Below, in pieces: positions 27,733 through 35,621 of a stretch of DNA of 47,048 bases. Origin of the DNA: Deltaproteobacteria bacterium (GTDB taxonomy: Bacteria; JAMCPX01); the NCBI GenBank assembly GCA_023382265.1, contig JAMCPX010000026.1:1-47048 (forward strand), written 5' to 3'. The translations under genes were made by a program, and so were the position numbers. The notes under the pieces are model-generated. The model searched no databases and was not told the DNA's origin. It saw only the letters and a program-made list of their open reading frames with translations. Numbering within the stretch: position 1 is the stretch's first letter; the number at the start of each line of letters is the position of its first letter.

Positions 27733-28167
27733 ATGGCATTTATCATGAATTTTAAAGTAAAAAACAAGCACGAACTACATATAGACGTGATCAACATGGT
27801 TGATGTGTTTTTAAACCTGCTTATCTTTTTTATGCTCTCAACAACGTTTATTTCATCACCCGGCATAAAGGTAAATCTACCTCACGGCAAAGGCGATGTA
27901 ATGATTAAACCAAAAGGCGAGATAAGGATTTATATAGATGCAAAAGGTCAGATATTCTATAATAAAAAATTGGTTACTAAGAACGGGCTTAGATCGCAGC
28001 TTGTGCCAACGGGTAAATCAACACCCGACATGCTTGTTATTATAGTAGCAGATAAAGATGTTCTGCACGGAAGGGTTGTTGACGTTATGGAGGCAGTGAG
28101 ATCAGCAGGACTGCATAGACTTGCAATTGCTACGACGTACAGCCCGGAATCACGGAAAACCCCGTAA
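27733..28167 (+). CDS. exbD: ExbD/TolR family biopolymer transport protein
   Basis: The 144-aa partner of the ExbB-type channel. It has a short cytoplasmic start, one membrane helix (about 19-39) with the proton-carrying aspartate D24 in INMVDVFLNLLIFFMLSTTF, and a periplasmic domain (about 55-140). The segment ISSPGIKVNLPHG after the helix is typical. Neither the ATG at 27733 nor the in-frame ATG at 27745 has a clear ribosome-binding site, so the true N-terminus may be four residues shorter. It ends the apparent operon that started with purL. Confidence 0.92.
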   Translation: MAFIMNFKVKNKHELHIDVINMVDVFLNLLIFFMLSTTFISSPGIKVNLPHGKGDVMIKPKGEIRIYIDAKGQIFYNKKLVTKNGLRSQLVPTGKSTPDMLVIIVADKDVLHGRVVDVMEAVRSAGLHRLAIATTYSPESRKTP

Positions 28168-28179
28168 AGAAACCTAACC

Positions 28180-28275
28180 CTATGAGGTCGCCCATTCACA
28201 GGGCAGACACAGGTCTGTCCCTACGAATCATCAATGGATCAATATTCTGTAGGGACGATTCCCTGGATCGAACTG
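28180..28275. repeat. REP-like imperfect palindromic intergenic element
   Basis: Just after exbD, GGGCAGAC (28201-28208) pairs imperfectly with GTCTGTCC (28213-28220). A larger inverted repeat, GTCCCTAC (28217-28224) and GTAGGGAC (28249-28256), encloses an AT-rich centre. The composition is much richer in GC than the neighbouring spacers. This kind of sequence resembles dispersed REP or MITE-like repeats in many bacterial genomes. Only one copy is in the window. Its nested hairpins could also help end transcription of the exbD and thiolase genes that converge here. Confidence 0.55.
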
Positions 28276-28371
28276 TGTTACATTGTTTTGGGCAACCCAA
28301 CGGGCCGCCACTCCAACATCATTCAATAAAATAATCTATTGCTTCTTAATGGCGGGTTACATCCATGCCAT

Positions 28372-29559
28372 TTATCCTCTTTCAACAATAGTTGCCACGC
28401 CCATCCCTCCTCCAACACACATGGTTTCAATGCCGAATGTTACGTTGTTATCGGCCATTTCATTAACAAGTGTTGTCATGATCCGTGCGCCGGTTGCACC
28501 AAGTGGATGCCCTATCGCAATTGCACCGCCTTTTGGATTCACTTTTTCTGCCTGTATTCCGAGTTCTCTTATTACGGCAAGCGATTGAGATGCAAACGCC
28601 TCATTCAGCTCGATTACGCCGATATCCTTTAGTATAAGTTTCGCTTTTGACAAAACCTTTCTCACTGCTCCGATAGGACCTATGCCCATTAGCTCCGGCG
28701 GTACTCCGACAGCAGCCATTGCCCTTATAGTAGCAAGAGGCTCTATGCCGAGTGATTTTGCCTTTTCCCTGGACATCAACATTACAGCCCCTGCCCCATC
28801 ATTAAGCGGGCTTGAATTCCCGGCTGTTACAGTGCCAGTGTCTGAAAATGCTGGCGGCAATGAAGCAAGTTTTTCAAGTGATGTGTTCTCTCTCGGGCAT
28901 TCATCGGTATCAAAGAACTTGATTGTGCCGTCCGCCTGCGGCGCATTTATGCCTATGATCTCCTTTTTAAATAATCCGGCTTTGATGGCCTTTACGGCTT
29001 TTACATGGCTTTCATACGAGAATTTATCCTGATCCTCTCTTGATATCTTGTATTTAACTGCCACATTCTCTGCAGTCTGTCCCATTGTAATATACACGTT
29101 TGGCTGCTTGCCTTCCTGGATATCATTTAATAACGGTATGTTTAATGCCTTGTCAGGATTTAATCCTCCCATCGGGATATGGCTCATACTTTCTATGCCT
29201 GCGGCTATGCCAACATCTATAAATTCCGTCATTATTCGCATGGCTACAAAGTTTATAGCCTCGAGACTCGATGAACAAAACCTGTTGAATGTTGCAGCCG
29301 GGACCTCCACGGGTAGTCCGGCAAGTATACCTATTACCCTTGCCACATTCAGACCCTGTTCACCGTCTGTCATGGCGCATCCAACGACAAGATCCTCTAT
29401 CTCCCTCGGATCAAGTTTTGGAGTCAGTTTTACAACCTCTCTTACAACATGAGCGCCAAAATCATCCGACCTTACATTTATAAGACTACCTTTGTTTGCC
29501 CTTGCTATTGCTGTCCTTGTTGCTGCTACTATCACAGCATCTTTTGGATTTTTCTCCAT
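28372..29559 (-). CDS. Acetyl-CoA acetyltransferase / 3-ketoacyl-CoA thiolase
   Basis: A 395-aa thiolase that cleaves or condenses acyl-CoA at the beta-keto position. The acyl-carrying Cys95 is in FNRFCSSSLEA. His351 in GHPLGATGARI and Cys381 in MCVGGGMG complete the active site. Overall similarity in motif wording is to FadA-type degradative thiolases, although acetoacetyl-CoA synthesis cannot be ruled out. GGAGG precedes the ATG at 29559. It is a single gene divergent from the short-chain dehydrogenase gene at 29683. No other beta-oxidation genes are in the window. Confidence 0.95.
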   Translation of the reverse strand: MEKNPKDAVIVAATRTAIARANKGSLINVRSDDFGAHVVREVVKLTPKLDPREIEDLVVGCAMTDGEQGLNVARVIGILAGLPVEVPAATFNRFCSSSLEAINFVAMRIMTEFIDVGIAAGIESMSHIPMGGLNPDKALNIPLLNDIQEGKQPNVYITMGQTAENVAVKYKISREDQDKFSYESHVKAVKAIKAGLFKKEIIGINAPQADGTIKFFDTDECPRENTSLEKLASLPPAFSDTGTVTAGNSSPLNDGAGAVMLMSREKAKSLGIEPLATIRAMAAVGVPPELMGIGPIGAVRKVLSKAKLILKDIGVIELNEAFASQSLAVIRELGIQAEKVNPKGGAIAIGHPLGATGARIMTTLVNEMADNNVTFGIETMCVGGGMGVATIVERG

Positions 29560-29682
29560 AATGAACCTCCCCGATATTTTTTGATTTTATTATCAACTTA
29601 TAAGCTGAATGTCCAGCATTACTTTATCCTGCTTGACTGGAGCGTTAATTTCTTTTTAGATGTAATCAAGAGGTAAATAAAT

Positions 29683-30483
29683 ATGCAATTAAATAACAAA
29701 ACAATCCTGCTTACAGGTGCCTCGGGTGGCATAGGCAGTGCGATCGGACGATTACTCATAAACAAAGGTGCAAGGCTCGGTTTAATGGCACGCAACAAGC
29801 CTGCGCTTGACAGACTCGTAAAGGAATTGGGCAATAATGCAATAGCCGTGGCCGGAGATGTAGGTAACAGAGAAAGCTCTGAGAAGGCTGTAAAAGAAAT
29901 AATAAGCCGTTTTAAATCGCTTGATATCCTCATTAACAATGCAGGCGTTGCATACTATGGGTCCATAGAACGGATGGACATGGGTTCATTTGATAAAATG
30001 ATGAAAACAAATGTTTACGGCGTAATCAATATGATTCAGCTTACGCTGCCGTATATACAAAAATCACGCGGCATGATTGTCAATATATCATCTGTTGCAA
30101 GTAAAAGGGCCATACCTTTTCTCGGTGCATACTCAGGGTCAAAAAGTATGGTTGATGCAATCTCGGATGCACTAAGGGTTGAATTAAAGGATCGGAATGT
30201 AAAAACCTTAAATTTCTGTCCGCCCGAGGTTGAAACAGGATTTGCTGGAAATGCAATGAAAGAAAAAGGCATAGATTTTGAGGATAATAAAGCTGTCAGA
30301 AGGATGTTCATCTTAAAACCGGACAGGGTTGCAAAGATGATAGTTAATGCCATGGAAAAAGAAAAGAGAGAGGTTGTTGCAATCAAATCCATACAGTTTG
30401 TCAACTATGCAATACCTGGTATACTTGATAATCTCTTTTACAGGTTTATTGTAAAAAAACACGCTAAAAAACCAGGGAAGTAA
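29683..30483 (+). CDS. Short-chain dehydrogenase/reductase
   Basis: A 266-aa NAD(P)-dependent oxidoreductase of the classical SDR type. The cofactor motif is TGASGGIG (11-18), NNAG is at 85-88, and the catalytic set is S137, Y150 and K154 (in AYSGSK). The C-terminal about 30 residues are basic and hydrophobic, which suggests membrane association, as in SDRs that act on lipids or long-chain substrates. The substrate is unknown. GAGGT precedes the ATG. It lies 71 bp upstream of a glycosyltransferase gene and 123 bp from the divergent thiolase. Confidence 0.92.
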   Translation: MQLNNKTILLTGASGGIGSAIGRLLINKGARLGLMARNKPALDRLVKELGNNAIAVAGDVGNRESSEKAVKEIISRFKSLDILINNAGVAYYGSIERMDMGSFDKMMKTNVYGVINMIQLTLPYIQKSRGMIVNISSVASKRAIPFLGAYSGSKSMVDAISDALRVELKDRNVKTLNFCPPEVETGFAGNAMKEKGIDFEDNKAVRRMFILKPDRVAKMIVNAMEKEKREVVAIKSIQFVNYAIPGILDNLFYRFIVKKHAKKPGK

Positions 30484-30554
30484 GAAGATTGTCATGATTT
30501 GGCTTAAATATCTATGCTTAATTCAATAATTCATGTTAAAATAATTTTTATAAA

Positions 30555-31628
30555 ATGAAGATTTTACTTGTAACATCGTCAACAGGCTGGAGCGGTGGAC
30601 AGCATCAGGTTTACCTGCTCGCAAAAGGTTTGAAGATAAAGGGACATGATGTATCCATTGTCACATCCACAGGCAGTGAACTTGGTAAAAGATTAAGCAA
30701 CGACGGTTTTGATGTACATTTCTTAAGGATGAACAAGGAAGCTGATATGTTTTCAATTTTCAGAATGACGGGTATATTGAAAACATTAAAGCCTGATATT
30801 ATAAATGTTCACAGGCCTACCGCCCACACCATTGCAATGATATCCAATATGCTTTCAATTCGTTCAAAATTCTTTGTAACAAGGAGGGTATCTTACGGCA
30901 TACCTTCAAGAATCTCGGCAAAGATTAAGTATGAATGGTTTGTGCACGGTGTTATTGCGATATCAAACGATGTAAAGGACAGCCTTATAAGAACGGGCGT
31001 TAATGAAGATATCATAAGTCTGATCCCTGATGCAGTTGATACGGATTTTTTTAATCCGGAACATACTGCACCGGCGCAGGGCTTTGATAATCATGGTACA
31101 ATTATAGGGACCGTCGGAAATGCCAATCCACAAAAGGGACACAAGTATCTTATAGAGGCTATGCCTGCAATACTAAAAAAACATCCTGAAGCATTATTAG
31201 TTGATGTCGGCGTGAGTGATCAAGACATTGAATTGTCAGAGCTTGCCAAGAACCTTGATATGGGAGACAGGATAATATTTACAGGGAACCGGCATGATGT
31301 TAGACCGTATCTAAAGGCAATGGATATTTTTGTTTTCCCATCACTTGTAGAAGGGCTTGGAACAGCCATGCTCGAGGCAATGTCAATGAAAAAGCCCGTG
31401 ATAGCAAGCAGGTCAGGCGGCATGATAGATGCGATAGATGACGGCAGGACCGGTATGCTAATAGAGCCTGCATCTCCCGATGAAATAGCAAATGCGGTAT
31501 GCAGGCTGATCGATAATCCCGATTACCGGACGAATCTCGGTACAAACGCAAGAGAGGCAGTAATAAAAAACTTTTCCGTCAATGTTGTTACAGAAAAAAC
31601 TCTGAAATTATTTGAATCGGTATTATGA
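30555..31628 (+). CDS. GT4-family glycosyltransferase (GT-B fold)
   Basis: The 357-aa protein has the GT-B two-Rossmann layout. The N-terminal acceptor domain includes TGWSGGQHQVYLLAKGL (about 10-26). The C-terminal nucleotide-sugar domain includes GTVGNANPQKGHKYLIEAMP, and an EX7E motif in SLVEGLGTAMLEAM is followed by the PVIAS loop. It is most similar in layout to lipopolysaccharide or glycolipid mannosyl/glucosyltransferases. Its stop overlaps the ATG of the polysaccharide deacetylase gene, so the two proteins probably act on the same surface glycan. There is no visible Shine-Dalgarno sequence. Confidence 0.94.
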   Translation: MKILLVTSSTGWSGGQHQVYLLAKGLKIKGHDVSIVTSTGSELGKRLSNDGFDVHFLRMNKEADMFSIFRMTGILKTLKPDIINVHRPTAHTIAMISNMLSIRSKFFVTRRVSYGIPSRISAKIKYEWFVHGVIAISNDVKDSLIRTGVNEDIISLIPDAVDTDFFNPEHTAPAQGFDNHGTIIGTVGNANPQKGHKYLIEAMPAILKKHPEALLVDVGVSDQDIELSELAKNLDMGDRIIFTGNRHDVRPYLKAMDIFVFPSLVEGLGTAMLEAMSMKKPVIASRSGGMIDAIDDGRTGMLIEPASPDEIANAVCRLIDNPDYRTNLGTNAREAVIKNFSVNVVTEKTLKLFESVL

Positions 31629-32725
31629 TTATTATCCTATTACTTATCGCATTTATTATTTTTACTGTTTGGTATCTTGAATTTTTTGCATATTCGATTC
31701 CGGTGCTTTACTACCATCATATAGAGCCGGGTGACCCTGTCACACCACAGGTGTTTGAAACACAGATGAAGTACCTGATCTTCAGAGGCTATCATTCCGT
31801 ATCGCTTGATGAATTGTATGGATTTATGAAAGGCGGATTAAGATTACATAGAAAAAGCTTTGTTCTAACATTCGATGACGGTTTTTACTGTAATTATCAT
31901 TATCTTATGCCATTGCTTAAAAAGCATAATCTCAAGGCAACCATATTTGTAGTATCCGGCGTAAGGAAGCAAACATCGGATAATCCGGAGCGGGAGGTTC
32001 AAAGAGGCTATCCTTCAAGAACCGGTACAAATAAAGAAGCAATGGATAAGTTCGCCACATGGGACGAATTAAAAGTAATGATTGAGACAGGGCTTGCGAG
32101 CATAGAAGACCACAGCCTTTACCATGATCGGGTTTATATTGATGACACCGTAAAAGGCTTTAATACGGGGGCAGAGCTTGATTGGCAGATATCCGGAGAT
32201 ACTCGGCAGGGTACGGTCAAATACAAAACAGGCTCATTCCTGGCATACAAAATCTTCACTGGGGATATAAGACTCAATAATCGGCTTTTTACGCTTACAA
32301 AAGAAAAGCCCTTTGATCCATACACTGATGAAGGATTAAACGCGCTTAAAACGGAGTATATTAAATATAAAAAGAAAAATCCTGTTAAATACATGTATGA
32401 AGCAAATGACATTTACATAAACAGGATTAAGACAGACTTAAAAAAAAGCAAACAAACGATTTTAGAACATACGGGACGGGACCCTGGATTTTTTTGCTTC
32501 CCTTGGGGGCAGTACAACAGAAAGCTCATTAAAGTTATAAAGGATCTGGGTTATAAGGGTGCAATAACAACAGATAAAGGGGCAAATACAAAAGGCGGAG
32601 ATACGTACAGAATAAAAAGATTTAAGGTTTACAGATCAGAGCTTAAATGGTTTAAAACATTTTTCTTCATCCATAGATCAAGGTTATTTTCTACAATTTA
32701 TAGCGTGTTCTATGGCTGGCTTTAA
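31625..32725 (+). CDS. Membrane-anchored polysaccharide deacetylase (CE4 family)
   Basis: The 366-aa protein has an N-terminal membrane anchor (about 2-22), followed by YYHHIEPGDPVTP and a NodB-type domain. The metal motif LTFDDGF is at about 78-84, and the second metal motif HSLYH lies near residue 163, after a basic insertion. A roughly 100-residue insertion rich in Lys and Asp separates the HSxxH motif from the later FCFPWGQYN motif. CE4 enzymes remove N- or O-acetyl groups from glycans. It is translationally coupled to the GT4 gene (ATGA), so it likely acts on the same polymer or lipid-linked sugar. Confidence 0.92.
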   Translation: MIIILLLIAFIIFTVWYLEFFAYSIPVLYYHHIEPGDPVTPQVFETQMKYLIFRGYHSVSLDELYGFMKGGLRLHRKSFVLTFDDGFYCNYHYLMPLLKKHNLKATIFVVSGVRKQTSDNPEREVQRGYPSRTGTNKEAMDKFATWDELKVMIETGLASIEDHSLYHDRVYIDDTVKGFNTGAELDWQISGDTRQGTVKYKTGSFLAYKIFTGDIRLNNRLFTLTKEKPFDPYTDEGLNALKTEYIKYKKKNPVKYMYEANDIYINRIKTDLKKSKQTILEHTGRDPGFFCFPWGQYNRKLIKVIKDLGYKGAITTDKGANTKGGDTYRIKRFKVYRSELKWFKTFFFIHRSRLFSTIYSVFYGWL

Positions 32726-32757
32726 CATAAAAAATGTAATCCGGGTCCAGAAAAAAC

Positions 32758-33939
32758 TTAAACATCCGTTAAATTTCTTATTTGCGAAGACTGGGTGTTT
32801 ATGATTGAGAGGTAAAAGTTTTTTGTTATTTCTGTATCAAGGTAGATCAATGCACCAAGCTTGCCTTTTTCAATACTTCCAAGCTTATCTTCTATAAATA
32901 ATGACATAGCACTTCCAATAGTTGCAGCTCTTATTGCAAAAAACTCTGCTTTTTCCTTTATAATAGGCCTCGACATTAAATAGAGAAACCTTATTTCTTC
33001 CGTCATATCAAGCGATACATTACTGCTCAATCCGTCTGTTCCAAGACCAACTCTTGGATAATCATAAAGCAAATCTATTCTTGGTAAGCCAACGCCGAGA
33101 TATGCATTACTTCTTGGGCAAAGGACAATACCAGAGTTGTGTACCCGTGCGAGTTCAAGATCGTATTTATCAATATGGACAAAATGGACCAGTGTTGCAT
33201 TTTTATCTAAAAACCCAAGCCTGCATATATAATCAACAGGGGAAATACTTCTTCGCATAAGCGGTTTTCTCCTGATAAACGGGCTGAATTTTTTGATAAA
33301 TTCGTTCGACTTACCCGTTATAAGTTTGAACTCGTCAATGCTTTCGGCAATATGAGTGCCGTAAGTATTAAATAGCTTTGATGCAAGTATATAGGCTTCC
33401 GATGAGGTAGAGTATGGTGCATGTAAAAAAGGCCTTTGCTCCATACTGTCAGACGATTTGAACATTCCTTGATTTAGTTTCTTTGCGGATGTAAATTCTT
33501 TAAAAAGCACTGTGTACAAATGTGATTTTGATAAAGGTTCTACATCATAGCCGAGTGTAGAGATCTCACCAACTCCGACAACCCCGGAACGGATAAGCGA
33601 TTCTATCCCTTTTTGAACAGATTCTATAGCCTTCTTTTTTGTTAAACCCAGCCTGTACTTAAGGATCTCTAAAATCCATGAAGGAAAACTATCCCCGGGT
33701 TCAAGCTTTGCTTTTAATGAACCGAGTTCAAGATGCGTATGTGCATTAATAAATCCTGGCATCAATATGCCGCTGCCAAGCTCCCGTACCACTACATCCT
33801 TATACCGTGACGTGATCTTTTTTAGATCCCCAAAATCATAAATAATGCCGTTACGAACATAAACAGCCCCGTTCTTTATAGCAGAGGATGTTACAGGGAA
33901 CATATACCTTGCAGCAAATATAATAGATTTATTGTCCAT
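32758..33939 (-). CDS. Amidohydrolase of the SsnA/TRZ/MtaD type (deaminase-like)
   Basis: A metal-dependent cyclic amidohydrolase. I start it at the ATG at 33939 (393 aa), since the family begins with a short beta-sandwich like SIIFAARYMFPV. An upstream ATG (33957) and a longer frame to 34026 exist, and none has a good ribosome-binding site. The metal motif H67-T-H69 is in GFINAHTHLELG. Later metal or catalytic residues lie in GTHIAES and VHFVHIDKYD, and the Asp in GLGTDGLSSN. These enzymes deaminate adenosine-type compounds such as S-adenosylhomocysteine, methylthioadenosine or aminofutalosine. I cannot choose the substrate from the sequence. It is 113 bases downstream of the kelch lipoprotein gene. 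Confidence 0.88.
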   Translation of the reverse strand: MDNKSIIFAARYMFPVTSSAIKNGAVYVRNGIIYDFGDLKKITSRYKDVVVRELGSGILMPGFINAHTHLELGSLKAKLEPGDSFPSWILEILKYRLGLTKKKAIESVQKGIESLIRSGVVGVGEISTLGYDVEPLSKSHLYTVLFKEFTSAKKLNQGMFKSSDSMEQRPFLHAPYSTSSEAYILASKLFNTYGTHIAESIDEFKLITGKSNEFIKKFSPFIRRKPLMRRSISPVDYICRLGFLDKNATLVHFVHIDKYDLELARVHNSGIVLCPRSNAYLGVGLPRIDLLYDYPRVGLGTDGLSSNVSLDMTEEIRFLYLMSRPIIKEKAEFFAIRAATIGSAMSLFIEDKLGSIEKGKLGALIYLDTEITKNFYLSIINTQSSQIRNLTDV

Positions 33940-34072
33940 GTAAAACTTATTTATCATACGCAAAGTTTTAATACAAACACACTCAATTATCCCCGCCTGT
34001 GTATGACGGGTGATTCCCGGTAACAAAATGCACTGAGATATGATGTTTGTTTAACTGTGCTGTTACTATTGC

Positions 34073-35617
34073 TTATGGGTTATAAATCTCGGCAGTATCA
34101 ACAAAGGAAATGTTTCCTGCACTCATGTCCAGTGCAGAAAACCCGCCGGCAATCAATGCAGAGCCATCGGGCAGGGACTGTGCGGAATAACCTGCCCTCG
34201 CTTTATTCATAATAACCTCTTTTAGAAATGATACTTTGACAGGGCTAAAAACATCGGCGCAGGCTGTGGGAACTAACGTAGAGGTTGTTACCCCCCCTGC
34301 TATGAGCATATTCCCGTCCCCAAGCAAGATGTCGGAAAATAATGCCTTTGGTATTGGCATGGTATTAAAAGAAGAAATAGAATTAAGTGTAGTATCAATA
34401 ATGATCAATTGATTTGTTGTATGCCATGATGTATCAAAGCCACCGTTGAAAATGGCTTTACCCGTAACAGATATAAATAAAGAGGCTGGTAAAAACGATG
34501 TAATTGTAGAGGCAAGACCCGGATTGATTGTAAAGCCTGATTGTAAATTAAAGGTTTCGATTGTGCTTCCGGAGCTATTTCCGCCGTAAACAAAGATACT
34601 GCTTTGCTCAGCATTAACCGGATATGTAACACCCGCATGGAATACTCTTTCTGTTGTCATCGTATAATAATTTACGGTATTTGATTTTGCATTAATCAGC
34701 TCAGCAGTATTTGTCGGTCCGTTTATACTTATGCCCCCTGAAATGAGTATATTATCGTCTGTTAAAATATTTGCCGAATGTCCTGCCCTTGGCATGGTGA
34801 GGTTATGAGATAAATAAAAATTTTTGGTTTTCGGATCATAAACCTCGATTGAATCCTCTAACCCGCTTGTTGGTATCGATATCGAGCATACCGCTTTGTC
34901 ACAAACTATATTTATGTAGTCTGCCCCACCCGTTATTACAACATTGCCATCGGTAAGCATATTCGCTGTAAAGAATACTCTTGGATGCAGCATCGGTGGA
35001 CCCTGCTCAAATATGCCTGTTTCAGGATCATATATTTCCGTAAGACCGGTTGCTGTTACCCGTATGCAGTTGATACCACAGGAGCCAGGTGTACCTGCTA
35101 TACCTCCTGAAATCAAAAGAGTTCCATCAGGCATAGGGACAGAGACCGCAAATGCCCTCGGTATTATCCTGGAAGGCAATTCGGTAAAAACATTTGTGTT
35201 GGTTATAAGTATATTTACACTTGTTATGACGTTGCTTTCAATTCTTACATTTGTAGTTCTTCCTCTAGCAATAATATTGCCTGCTGGATCTTTTACCTCA
35301 ATGATTATATACCTGTCCACGCCTGCCGGTATGTTATCAATCGTCGTCCCAGATGGATTGGATGCAACCATTACCTCTTCTATAATAGGACCAAAATCAG
35401 TGCTTGTAATTGTGATTGCTACTTTATATGCATTTTTAGGCAGGCTTGCTGTATAAAGGACAGAAGTATTTTTAGGGGGGATGTAGGTTGTATGGATCGA
35501 TATTGAGCCATAATCTTTCGCTGCACAAGATATGGCAATTATAGACCACATAAGTGGTATTACCATACGTGTTATACGTTTAACTTTTCCTGAATACATA
35601 TCAAGCCTGCCGATCAT
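34073..35617 (-). CDS. Kelch-type beta-propeller lipoprotein
   Basis: The 514-aa protein starts with a basic stretch, a hydrophobic core and a likely lipidation Cys31 (in IAISC). A non-repeat domain follows (about 35-140). The rest is a series of kelch-like blades, each with a Gly-Gly step after a hydrophobic strand: TLLISGG, NVVITGG, NILISGG, NMLIAGG and SALIAGG. Such propellers bind carbohydrate or protein, or serve as galactose-oxidase-like folds. No copper ligands are obvious. The N-terminus could begin at M1 (35617) or M7 (35599); the latter has a better spaced GGCAGG. It begins 4 bp after the stop codon of the 1058-aa propeller gene, so the two are one transcript. Confidence 0.83.
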   Translation of the reverse strand: MIGRLDMYSGKVKRITRMVIPLMWSIIAISCAAKDYGSISIHTTYIPPKNTSVLYTASLPKNAYKVAITITSTDFGPIIEEVMVASNPSGTTIDNIPAGVDRYIIIEVKDPAGNIIARGRTTNVRIESNVITSVNILITNTNVFTELPSRIIPRAFAVSVPMPDGTLLISGGIAGTPGSCGINCIRVTATGLTEIYDPETGIFEQGPPMLHPRVFFTANMLTDGNVVITGGADYINIVCDKAVCSISIPTSGLEDSIEVYDPKTKNFYLSHNLTMPRAGHSANILTDDNILISGGISINGPTNTAELINAKSNTVNYYTMTTERVFHAGVTYPVNAEQSSIFVYGGNSSGSTIETFNLQSGFTINPGLASTITSFLPASLFISVTGKAIFNGGFDTSWHTTNQLIIIDTTLNSISSFNTMPIPKALFSDILLGDGNMLIAGGVTTSTLVPTACADVFSPVKVSFLKEVIMNKARAGYSAQSLPDGSALIAGGFSALDMSAGNISFVDTAEIYNP

Positions 35618-35621
35618 TTTT

